Shown one piece after another: positions 1-11,600 of a stretch of DNA of 64,000 bases. The notes under the pieces were generated by a model that did not search any database, was not told the DNA's origin, and saw only the letters and a list, made by a program, of their open reading frames with translations. The first letter of the stretch is position 1, and each line of letters starts with the position of its first letter. A program made the translations under genes and the position numbers. The stretch is from assembly GCA_035772785.1 (NCBI GenBank), contig JAOCPU010000022.1:310001-374000 (forward strand), read 5' to 3'. The DNA is from Phlebiopsis flavidoalba. Lineage: Eukaryota > Basidiomycota > Agaricomycetes > Polyporales > Phanerochaetaceae.

Positions 1-1140
1 AACCGTGTCAACCACGTGATACATACTAAATACGGAACTTTTGTGCTTCGTTTCTGCCTAGTCCCACCCCTCTGTGTGTCGCTCACCATGGTCAGTGCAA
101 GCACCTCGTATCGTACAATCAACCCTGACTATGCAAAACATCCACTAGATTATCCCCGTCCGGTGTTTCTCGTGCGGTAAGGTTGTGGGAGACAAATGGA
201 CCGAGTACCTTAGACTCTGCGAGACGATGACTGAAGGGTGCGTGTTTCAACCGTCTTGTCGTTCTAGCAATATTAAACCCAATTCTTCTGCAGTGAAGCT
301 CTGACGGCAGACTTGAGCTGAAGCGATACTGCTGCCGTCGCATGGTCCTCACACACGTCGACCTCATCGAGAAGCTCCTTCAATATAACCGTGCGTGCGT
401 CCCTCTTCGACTTATACTTAAAGTTCACATACTTGCAGCCAACGAGAGGGTTAAGAACAAGCACGATTATGCGGCTTGATACCGCGGGATTTCTGTCGTA
501 CCTTTGTGACGGCATCCAACTCGTGCCACTACAAAATGCCACTGAGACTTCGGCCATTCGTTGCCTGTCTTGACGTTTCGCGGTGAAGATCACATGTCCG
601 TCTCGGCTGCCTATATTAGGCCGTCCGCTCCGCGTAGCCTCCAACTCTCTCCAGCCAGGTTAGAAAGCGGCGGGATGTACATCCAAGTTGACGGTTGAGG
701 TGGCATCTCCGTTAACTCATGGTCGTGTCTTTGTTAATGAACTTGGTCTGTACGCCGTACTGGAGTGTACTCATCCAAATCTCCTATACGCATATCCATA
801 TATAACGATCGCTCTTAGGTCAGAAACATCGACAATCGAGCCACACATTGAATCCGTGCGTGAGTCGCCACCTTGCTATTCGGCTGCGTTTCACAGCTCA
901 CAGCCAAACCTCTGGATACCTATTGAGAATTAAACACATACGCGTACACATTGCACCTCTACTTCTTATTCGTTTATTCATACATCGACATCGTATAGTA
1001 TGGGGATGGCGTGCATGGCCCCCCCCACACATCCAACTCGCAGCGCTGACTACATTAACGTAAGTAACCGATGACGGGGACTTCGCTCCTTCTTCTCTAC
1101 CACCACCACCGGCACCGCCACTACACCAGCTCTGTTCTAC
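1..1140. other. no firm gene; weak ORFs only
   Basis: I see no recognisable protein here. The longest open frame is on the minus strand at 273-644 (123 aa, ending [10 protein letters not shown]); it has an ordinary residue mix but no motif I know. A plus-strand frame at 688-933 (81 aa) is equally anonymous. Either could be an exon of a gene running off the window. Confidence 0.3.
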
Positions 1141-1149
1141 ATCCCTCTA

Positions 1150-2600
1150 ATTGCTTCACGACGACTACTCATTGGAGTTGATTGAAGAGATTACGGAACA
1201 TCTACATGACAACTCATGGTCCTCGGAGGTGGCGATTTGAGGGAGCATAAGCAAGCACGAAAGTCCTAACGACTTTCACTGTCTCTGTGTCTCTGTTTGC
1301 GATCATAATTTCGGCATACTGCACAATCCCATCTTTTCCGAAATGTCGTCTATCGGCTTTCGCTGCGCGCCGATGGACGCGCGGTGGCCTTCTTTCCGAT
1401 GGATCTTCTACGCAACCTTGGAACCCGGAGTGGATCAAACGGAGCTGGACTACCCGTCAAGGACTCTGAAGATGGCTCGATACGTTTCCTGCGGGAAAAT
1501 CCGCTATTCAAGCCATTTATCAAGTATCTCAGGCTAGCAGCACATCCAGAGCACAACGAAGATATTATTGAATGGAGATACGGAGAAACCATGCAGTTTC
1601 GCGACACCGACGGCTGGAGGTAGCCTTACTACACGATTTGCTCGCCTGTCTTCCCCGCGTTGACGAGAACTGGAACTGGTCAACTTTAGGCTATTGGAGT
1701 CGCGACATGTCTGTCGGGCCGCTCGCAGTGAACCTCTACTTTCGTTTGCGACGCGCCCTTCGCAAATCTCACATCCTCGGCCGCGACCCCCGAGTCGAAC
1801 TCTAACACCAGCGAGATTTTGGGATGTTTCTACAGCATAGACCTAGGAGTCGGAAGATACGTAGATAACGCTAATCACTGCATATGCCGGCGAGTCTCAT
1901 GCCCCCAATTCTACGCGTATCGATTCCCTCATCTTACTCCACGACTTTCATCCCTCGGTTTGAAACTGTTTCGATTCCTCCTTCAGTCCCCTTCGACGAA
2001 TACACTGCGTTCCATCGAACATTATCGGTTTCGTCGCGTCCGGCACGGCCGCACCGGTCGAGCTGGAACGACTGCTCAAAGCCGTTGGCCCTCGCTTGGA
2101 GCACTTCGGATGTCACCCCTCACTCGATTGGTCAATCAACGATTTTTGATGGGATGAATTTAGTGTGACTGATCTATCATCTTGTTCAAAATCTTCGTTC
2201 CGTCAATCTGTGCATTTTTGCCAAACAACGACCCATCGCGGGGGTTGCCTGGATAGGAGCGTGCAAATTATTTCACACATGCCACGATAATCTGCATTGG
2301 AGACAGTCAAAATCGAGCTCCACGACATCGAGGACTGTGCCAGGTTTGCTTCTGGTTTTCGCCTCGGGGCGAGTCAGTTTCAATCTGGAAGAGACATACC
2401 TGGATCTGCGTCGCGAAACCCCGTTGCGGTAATCTTCTCGTATGGCGGGGAATCCTAGTCGACCCAGCAAATATGGCAGCAGAACCGTAGCGCCCGTTCT
2501 GGTTCCCTCGTTTTGGCTGAAAACGGCGTGATCCATGTTCACATTGTATAGGTGAGTGGAAAGGCCTCTTGGGGGCGCGATGTACTCTTCAAAAATGCCC
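1150..2600 (+). pseudogene. F-box/LRR-like protein, frame-broken
   Basis: Read across frames, the stretch begins with an F-box-like helix (LELIEEITEHLHDNS at about 1171-1215) and continues with leucine-rich segments: FIKYLRL near 1515-1540, LLHDLLACLPRVDE near 1635-1675, and AVGPRLEHFGCHPSLDW near 2085-2135. It may continue with LETVKIELHDIEDCARF near 2295-2350. This order (F-box, then irregular LRR-type strands) is that of the many F-box proteins of Agaricomycetes, which are thought to recruit substrates to SCF ubiquitin ligases. No single frame holds more than about 110 codons; at least five frame changes are needed. Whether these are introns, assembly indels or true decay cannot be settled by eye. 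The limits are approximate. I typed it as a pseudogene only because the frame is broken. Confidence 0.5.
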
Positions 2601-5600
2601 AATATACAAAGCGAGCATTATATTCTAGTTTCAATACAGTAGCCGGAAATAAACTGTGGTTCAAATCAATAACTAGTAAAATATGCTAGCGACCTGTGCC
2701 CTCCATTCATTCCCTGTGGCCAAACCAGCCCTCCACGATAAGTGTGCGACATCCTTCCTTGAGATGTCCATCCCAAACGCGCTTGTCCTGTGCGAACCTT
2801 GTAACGGCCACCTTCTTGTCGGCGGCTCGTCCGCCTTCGCAGGCCCGTCGGTGAGCGCAGGCCGGCGGACACGAGGATGTTCTTTCATTGAGCCTTGCTC
2901 GGGACGCACTCGAGGCTGCGCCAATCCTGGGATAGAACATCCGGACGATACGCCTCCGCCTCGAACGGCGTACCCATGTGCAGGTGGCGCGAGTCACCCG
3001 CTCCATCCCGAACTTGTCCACGATGCCGGCGGGGTCAAAAATCGGCGTTGTAGATGCAGCTTGATGGCCAACGGCAAGGCCGTTGTGCGAAGCCTTGGTG
3101 ATGCCGGTGGCTCGTGATGATGTACCATCGTGGGCTGCCGACCGGGGGCTTGCGTCGAACATCTGGTTTTCGTGGGGAGAGGTGCGAGAAGGGCGTTTGA
3201 GAAGGTGGCGAGCCAGAGCAGAGGTTCGCCGGGCCGTGAATTTCTCGCCATGCAGGTCAAAAACGGTCAGGCGCCGCTCCTATCGGCAAGGCACTGAGTT
3301 TCTGAGTCTATCGACGCGTCTTGTAATCCGTACTCACCAACTGAGAAGAGCAGAGTGGTCGCCGTGGTGTGCGAACTGCTGTCGGCTTGGGCCTCGGCCG
3401 CCATCCACGAGCGAGGGTCTTGCCAGAATGAGTGCATCGCCTTTCACACGGCGAGCTTTACCAGTGGAGTCGCACTAGGTTGGATGGTTTTCGTCCCTTG
3501 GTCAAACACTGATGTGTTTCGCAAGAGATAACGTTACAGTGGCGCCACTTGTCTTATGAAAATCGCGGCAATTGTAGGAACCCGTTTGAACAACGGAATA
3601 TATACGTACTTAGCAACCGGTAAGTATTAGCCGAAGTAGCCGAATGTATGTTGTTCGAGGATCCAATGGCGACACACGTGGTATAACCTGTTTGTTTAGA
3701 GTGGGTGGTCTGGGAAAACTGGTCTATAGAGGGGCGGAGTGTGGTGGGCAGACGGTATGTGATTGTGCCAGCGAGGTGTTGTAGGGTACGGGTGTATTGT
3801 CTTTGACTGGCGTGCCATGCGTGCGTCCGATCTCATTTTATACCTGCCCATGACTCCCTTGGGTCTAGTGCAACGGCGACGCGTGCCTGGTCTCCGATCA
3901 TGTACACGGCCGGTCATGACACGCAGCCTGGCCGTGGCGTTGAAACTCCACGTTACGTAAGCGCCGCGCGCAGCGAGGCCTCCTATGTTCAACTGCCGCC
4001 GAAAGTGTGACAGTGTCCGTAATTGCCATCTGCCGGACCTCCCATTCCTCATTCCTCCTCTTCTACGCTCGCTGTGCCTTGAGCCACCGCAGCCTGAGCG
4101 ACACCGCTGTTCTTAACATAGCCCGCCGCTATTCCATTTCGGCATCGAGGGCGGCACTGTCCATCGGGACGACGCTCGATATGATCTGGTGTCGCAACAT
4201 TAGACAGCGTGTTCGTTATCTGCTGTCCCCGCAGTACGGCTTGCGCAATGTTGCGTGCAAAGCGAATGTCGACTTTGACATCAGTCCTGGTCCACGACGC
4301 GGTACAGACTGCAGCGTTGCAATCGGTCTCGTTCGCAGGGGTCCCTGCCACGAGAATCAGGCCGTCACAGCTAGAGCTAACAACCTCTAAATTGACGGTC
4401 CTCGTAGGAGATTTCGGTCCAGGCTGCTAGCGCGCCCTCGTGCGTTTCTGCCCTATTTATACCATCCTCCCTCCCCTCGATGCTAACAGCCGTTGATCAT
4501 ATGTTAAATGAGCGCATATAAAGCCCCTTTACTGTGATAAACATAATGCCCCTGAGATACCCGAGCAAGATACATTTACATGTACTAAGCGAATATAAAT
4601 AGACATGATCACCAAACAACGCATACGTCATACCAATCCTCAGTCCTGCATCGTTAATGTTCAGGATTCATCACTGAATTATTCTATGATATTCTGATGC
4701 CCTATACAGCGTGCTACAGCAACCGAATGCGCTCTCGTGTGCAACTGCGCGCAGCCCGAGATGTTGGCTTTACACCATCTGAGCAAAGACCATCAATTTG
4801 TAGCGCTCTTAGATCTCAATATCTCACGCCCCCCTAAGGCTCTCGAAGGCCTCACGTCAAGCCAAATGCTGTTGCATCCGAATAGTCGTCGGAAGCCCTA
4901 AACTGCCGACAACAGCAGATAAGAAGCGTGCGGTAACGATGTTTAACGACACCCCGATCAGACAACTTGTGTCCCATCGCCCTGAATAATGCCCACAACC
5001 ATGATTTAATAATAAGGGTGTCTCGTCTCTACTCTCGAGTCTGATCAGAAAAATTGAGGATGGCTTTTAAGGGCGTAAGCTCGCATATAAACAGGAAGCA
5101 AAATTATAACTTTTTGTAAGCTTACCTGAGGTTTTGCAAACAGAAAAATAAAACGAGCTCCAACGCTTACGGTCAGATTGAAAGCCAGGCGCTCCCCCCC
5201 CAAAACCCTGCTCGCAGGGGCCTGCGCTAAATTGTCACGGTTTGCCCTCCGAGTCAATATTGTCGACTAGGGTTGGTGCAACTCGAATCTCACTCTCTGA
5301 GTCTCTGAGTGTGGTTGGTCGATTTTCGCCAAACTACGAAATGTGTGTCAACTCCTGCAATGCCCTTTTCTATCGCTCTCGCTGACCGTATGGTGGAGAT
5401 CAGTACTCCTGGCAGCATAATTTCTAGTGACCTCGGATGTTTTAACTCGGAGCCTCCCAAAGCTGCTACGCAACATCGTGGCCTAAGAAGGGCTGTCAGG
5501 GGGTCGCGAATTATCAAGTTACAATCTCTAGCGAAGTCGGTCTGCTATGAACACAACTATGATCAAGTCGTCAATCCGGTGACCGCGGAGAGTTCAATAT

Positions 5601-5790
5601 CAATTGCTCATGTTCTCACACATCCACATGTGTTCATGAAGATCATATCTTTTAGCGGATTTGCTATGTTCTATCCGTGATGTCCCTGCCATTTGTGCCT
5701 TCCTCGTGCGACTCTGAAAGCAGTGGATGAGATTCTCTGCAGGTTCACATGATACCACTGACGCGCCTGGCCCAGCACCTTCGTCCTGCC
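2601..5790. other. unassigned region with anonymous ORFs
   Basis: The GC-rich part at 2.68-3.48 kb has open frames on both strands (144 aa + and 151 aa -). The minus frame contains DPAGIVDKFGMERVTRATCTW and then YPRIGAASS, which reads like real protein, but I cannot name a family. At 4.05-4.35 kb a minus frame of 100 aa is also anonymous. From 4.4 to 5.8 kb the DNA is AT-richer and I see no gene or RNA gene in it. Confidence 0.35.
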
Positions 5791-5797
5791 CACTACG

Positions 5798-8292
5798 ATG
5801 CAGGCCCAAGTCGAGGAGGCGAACACCATCGCCACTGCGTGGCTGTCTAAACTTACATCTGCTACACAGACCGCAGATCATCAGGCTTTTTGCGTCCGGC
5901 TTCCTACCCAACGGATGGTTCAGAGACGCATTGACGTTCGTATGGGACACCCGTTCCCTACGCACGGTCCCGAGGCTATTGCTTCATATCTCTCAGAATC
6001 CCACCGACTAGCTGACGCAAAGGTATCCAACATAACCATGGCCACGGATCCCTTCCTCGTTCCCCACTTTGTCCCCGGGCCAGGCGGCACACAGGGCGTC
6101 GAAATGGGCTTCCGATATGAAAAACTCGTCGCGCGATCGGCAAGGCCCTACGCGCATCTGGACAAGGACGAAAACGGGCGTCTGGAAGGCACTCACTATG
6201 GGTATGATTGTCGTCGATCTCAAAGGCCACGAGGAACCAGAAAGATGTTGTTGCGGCAGGACTGGGAGGCAGACGGTCGCGCGTGGGAAGATATCGAAGC
6301 TGAGCGTCGAGCCCAAATTGAGTCCAGCCCTCATGTGCAACATCATTGTGCTAATTGGTGCGCGTCGCGTCTCACCATACTTCTCCACAAAAAATAGACG
6401 CGTTTTTGCAGTCGGCGGATGGCCAATGTGGTTTGATCACTGCGGCTAGATTCAGACAAATGGGATTTCAGCATTGGTCGTCGAGAAAGAACACGAGCGC
6501 ATCGGAGATAATTGGAGAAAGCGATACAACAGTCTGGCACTACATACCCCCAAGATTCACCATGAACGTGAGTAATTTGTGCAACGCGTTGTTTCCCCTT
6601 CTGATATTGAAGACGAACCCAGTCTTGTACCAACGCTTCCCATCGAACTGGCCACTTTTTACACCTCAGGGGACAAAGTACGCGGACTGGCTCGAAGCTT
6701 ACGCCAAAAAACCAGCACCTCGTCTACTGGTTACGCTCAACCATTTTCCGGCCGTCCGGTGGTGTTACAACGACCCTGAACTCAGAAGATCTGCGGGGAC
6801 GTCGTTTTACTTAACCGCAACGCGCACTCTGGTCAGATGGAAGTCTCATGCCAGCCACGCGCACTATCAGTCCTCTGCTTCTAACAGAATAGTCAATTCG
6901 GCATGTCAGACCTCAAACCATGACATCACGCCCTCTCCCTTCAATCGTCGACACCGCATTTTACGAGGAAAATAGTTCGAGCAAAAGAGGGAGAAGAGAG
7001 AGCCAGAGAAAGAGAGTAAGAGAGGAACTGGACGTTTTTTTTCGTTTTTTTTTTTGTGCAGAAGAGCAGTACAGCAAGGGCAAGTTCTACGATCGCCTCG
7101 CAATTTGTCAGGGTCACCGGCACCCTTTTGCCGGCATACACAAACGCGTCATTGTTGTCGGATCGGGGAACTCTGCTTCTATCGGACATTTGTCAAGACC
7201 TAGCAGTCAGTGTTTGGGGGGCTGGCGGCAGAAGTAACGTTAAACATGGTCTGACAGCGCTCTCCGACCTGCGTTGTCTCGCGGGACTCGGTGAAGGAGG
7301 ACATGTACCTGTATGCATGGCATCCGGCGCACCCGTGGACGATGGGTTGGAGATCTCAAGTCCGCTTGCCGACCACTCGGATGGATAAAGGAGACCAACA
7401 TGAAGCCTCACAATAGGACTTGCAGTGGGAGAGAGAAAAGGGAACGTCGTTACATGATAAACTCAAGAAGGGCGGTTGTCAAAGGGCTGGACATCTAGGA
7501 CCTTCTGAAGGACAAGGCCTAGTACTCGCTCGTGTGCTATGAGCTTGTGGCGGCGCGTGAGTACTGTAGGAGATTCATTCCACATTCTCGCGCTAACTCA
7601 TTCTCATAGGATATTGTAAGTCCGACTACCCAGTATCACTGCTACATTGTCTTGATGATAGGTCTTAGGGATGGACAAAGGAAGCAGCGGGACTTGATTG
7701 AAAATGGTACCATCAAGGTCAAGCATGGGATCTCCCAGCGCGTTTGTTTTCAATCCGGCCTCGCATTCGAAGACGGGTCCTCTCTATCCGCTGACGTCGT
7801 CGTTTTCGCGTTCGTGGTTTTCACCTCGCCATATGACGATGATGACGATTGATGCTATGGACGTTTTAGAACCGGATATGAGACAATGCGAGGAGAATTG
7901 CATAAGAAGACCTTCTGGCAAGGATGTTATCGACAAGACCTGCGAGACGTGGGGCCTTGATCATGAAGGTGAAATCCAAGCGCGCCGTTCAGACCCACAG
8001 GGCACCCAGGATGTATCAGTGACAGGCCAGAAGACTAGCCGTAGTCGGTTATTTAGTCAACTGATTCTTTTTTGATAGTTGTGGTACGCAAGCGGCGATT
8101 TCTATGACTGTCTGCTTCATGTCAAAACAGCTGGTAAGTTTGGGTATGGTGCGCTTATGTGAGTCGGCATGCTTCACCGCACGGAATGTCCGTTAACTAA
8201 GGCTATTTCTGCTCAAGGCAGCGCAGCTGGGCTTGTACAAACCGAAGTTCAAAGACACCAGTCCCCACGAAAACTTCACGCGTGGGCGCTGA
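5798..8292 (+). CDS. flavin-containing monooxygenase (YUCCA-like FMO), frame-broken
   Basis: FMOs of this type are FAD and NADPH enzymes that oxygenate small organic molecules; the substrate here is unknown. The likely start is [18 protein letters not shown] at 5798. The first 130 or so residues resemble an NTF2/SnoaL-like domain, with [13 protein letters not shown] read in the neighbouring frame. A degraded first nucleotide-binding segment follows near 6330-6380, then EKNTRIGDNW-type and [10 protein letters not shown] residues near 6480-6555, [11 protein letters not shown] near 6632-6665 and [10 protein letters not shown] near 6680-6710. After an intron with a long T tract ending GTGCAG at about 7065 come [10 protein letters not shown] and [11 protein letters not shown] (second Rossmann motif, near 7150-7180), [11 protein letters not shown] near 7382-7412, and a tail with [12 protein letters not shown] residues and [17 protein letters not shown] ending at TGA 8292. 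The domain order and total span fit the fungal family. At least eight frame changes are not explained by introns. The identification is firm; functionality is not. Confidence 0.75.
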
Positions 8293-8607
8293 GCTTGTGA
8301 AGGCAAAGCTGTGAAGCTTTTGTTGCGTTACGCGATAAGGGCGTGCGGAACGGGTCTACAAACATCGTACGGGTATAGAAGTTGGAATCCTCCCGGTCCC
8401 GGTGACCATGTTCGCAGGTGGATGATGTGATGAAAATGATATACAAACAGTGTATGATACAGTAGTGCTTTCTTCCTGCAGACATAAAGAGAAGTAATAA
8501 CAACATTATTTTTAGCCCAATTCCCGTTTTGATGATAATACTTGCGCGTGTAAAGATGTGACCGGGTTCACATCCCGGAGAGTTTTGACGAAACTTAGGA
8601 TCGGTCC

Positions 8608-11600
8608 TCAGCGAGCTCCGCTCGTCTTAGACAATGAGTCGCTCGCAAAGAAGGAGGGAATCGAAAGGAGCGCAGCTCCTTTGATGACACCGTCGAATGG
8701 CAAACGCAGTGACGCGTTTGTTTGCTAAAGCCATTCATCGATTCCTCACGTGGCAGCCACACTGCGACCCTCGCTAAAGAACGGAAAACCAATGAGCACT
8801 CGGTAATCTGCAGTCATTCGATGAAACGTAACTTGATCCCCCATACGATCATGTGGACTGTACACGACGAACAATCTCCCGCGGCGAAGACACCCTTCAA
8901 CGTTGGTAGAGTACTTCTTGCACCCGGAGTCTGGATGTCTCGCTCCATAGCATCGCTGCTGACGTTTGAGCGCTCTTGACGGCATCGCTCTCCGTGGACC
9001 CTCAAGACAGCCAAGCGCGAGGAATATGAGCTGGGGCGGGGAAGAAATTCTCCGAGCCCAGGAACCTCCTCCCCTCTTCCATCGACCCGCCGCTTGTCTT
9101 GAGGACATTCGGACGCGGACGGGTGTTGGAACACCCTTGAGGCTGGCCCTCGTATCGTCCAAGACGAACCTTCCTCCGTAGGAGATACAATACTCGCTGT
9201 CCTGGGTCTTGATATGACCGTCAGCAACGAGAAACCAGAAACAAGAGAGGAAAATGAGAACCCACTCCCATTGCGCGAAAATCGTGAGCGGCCAGACCTC
9301 AGGGGCACAATTAAGGTGGGACCGTAGTCGGCTACTGGAAAGATACGGTGGCCATTGGTCACTTTATTTCTCAGGGCCAAGGAGTTGTCGCGCTCTGCGC
9401 GGCACAGCTGGGGCGGGGGCAAAAGCCCGGAAGTTCGTTGACGGACTTCGCGCCCGTGGACGCATTAGAAGGTACCGAGCCCAGTCGTTACGGTAGTCAC
9501 CACTACCGATGACGATGGACGTCACGTGCCCTTTGCGCTGACTGTAGCTGTTGTCCTGTAACCTCGAGAGTTCAAGGAGGCGACTTACCTCGTTCATCTA
9601 ATGGGCGTCGATATTGAGCGCATGTTGAGGAACCGGAGAAGGATTTGGCTGGGCGCTAGCATGTGTGTTGTTTTTTATGTACTCCATGGCGAACTGGTGG
9701 ATGCCGTCATGACCTTCTCGGTGAGGGATCTTCAGGTCACGCGGCCATTTGTAGCTACCCGTGGCACAAGAACAACGTGAATCATTTCATCAGCACGGAT
9801 CTCATTAGGATCGATATCCTGCCTACGTTGGCGTATGGCTAACGAAAGTCTAGGTAAATCGAGTGTCAGAAAACAAGGGACTAGTATACGAGTATGCTGT
9901 GGAACTCACGATGCCCTCTGCGGCCCTGAGCATCAACACGACGCTGGACGATCGGTCCTGTCAAGCTTCAGGCTGTAAAGGAGACTGGGATTAGACTGGG
10001 TCGCATGTCAGAGAAAGGAAAACGACTTGGGGATACCCGTACATCAATCAAGCCCACCAATGCGGTCGTTGCGCTCGTAAACAGTGACGGAGAGTGACCA
10101 GCCGTGTTGAGTGGTCGGGCACACGCCAAGCCCAGCCGGGTACAGACCCGCCCGTGATAGCAATCTTGCGCCCAGTGCGAACCTTGGGAGGGTTGGGAGC
10201 CATCCAGCCCATCTCAAAGCCTACTGTGCGCCTTGAGAAGAAAACGATAGAGGAATGATCTGGGATATACATACCTTGTCAATGGATGGCCACACTACGA
10301 TGTCTCTTGATGCCGGACGGCGATGCCTCGTTGAATACCCAACACGCAACATCACCCCCCCCCCATCACAAGGAATCGGCGGGGCAAACACGGACCGGTG
10401 AACTCGGTGGCAAAGTTGTTCGTCAGAAGCAGACGCATTGAGGGCGAGTCCTGATTCCACTGTACCTTGAAGACCGATGGTCGTTCCATTTGGGGATGAC
10501 GTTTGAAAATCGGGCTTAACCAGATCGGATGGCCAGAAGGGCACACCCGCAGTCCATGCAACGGGCGGGACTCGGTATGACAACTCCGACTCGTTTATCT
10601 CAAGCGGTGCGAGATCTCCTTCCAGTTCCATTGGACACGCTTGCGAGGGGGACGGTAGGTCCTCTGTAAGGCGCTTGTACTTCATTAAACCGCGGGGTAC
10701 GTTGTCGAGCTTCTTCATGTCGCGTTGCTTGTCGTGGTTCGCGTCGTCAAACCTAAGCGAGTCTTCGAGGGTCTTATCCCACCGAGGGCTGCGAATGCGG
10801 CGTCTGCTATTCGAGGGAGACCGCGCTGATGTGAGGCGAGACCAGAGCGGAGGGCGATGCCCCGGTTCTAGGGCATCAGGACCTCATTTCGACGATACCC
10901 TCTTGTCGAAGCTAAGGTTGTACGCTGACTGGACCTGGCGGTACGGGATGGGACCAAGTCGATGACTGCTCTGACGAAGCTTCTCACCTCGCGGGCACGA
11001 GCTCGCCTCCTCTTCAAGACGCGCTTATAATCCGTTAGGCATGACACGGACGAACATCGGCAGCAAGTGGGGAAGTCGTGGAGTCTAGCACGGTCACATG
11101 CGACCTCGGATAGCCCAGTGTAGTGGCGGTGGTCCTCGATGACGACTGCGAAGTTCCGCAATCTCATTTGGGGTCGGAGACTTTGCATCGGCGGGTGTCG
11201 ACCATCTCCATGTTGACCTATGGTGTGGAAGGTGTGAGCCATATCAAGGACAGTAGGCGATACCTACAACCGCTCATGCCGGCTAGCGAAGTTGCGTCCG
11301 GTGTGCGCCGAAGAACGTCGAGCGACACGACCCAATCCGTCATGTACTCGCAAACCCGTGGATTCCACACAGTTACCCCTCAACAACAGCCCGTTAGCGC
11401 AACCAGAATTAAGGACAGCGAAACGCCATACGGCACGGCGACACCACGGAGATGAAGGCCTCACCGGACGTCGCACCGTTAGAGAAGACGTTCGCGATGA
11501 TAAGTTCTCCCGGCCCTTGGAACTTGACCTGCTTGGGAGGGATATGACCAAGAGACGGACTCCGCCGGAGAGGCCCTTTTCCGACGTAGTCGTTTGCGTC

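Noticed and set aside
8530..8610. tRNA-like T arm (CCGGG, seven-base loop, CCCGG) near 8,556
   Set aside because: The loop lacks the expected purine-A pair and no anticodon or acceptor stem can be drawn around it.
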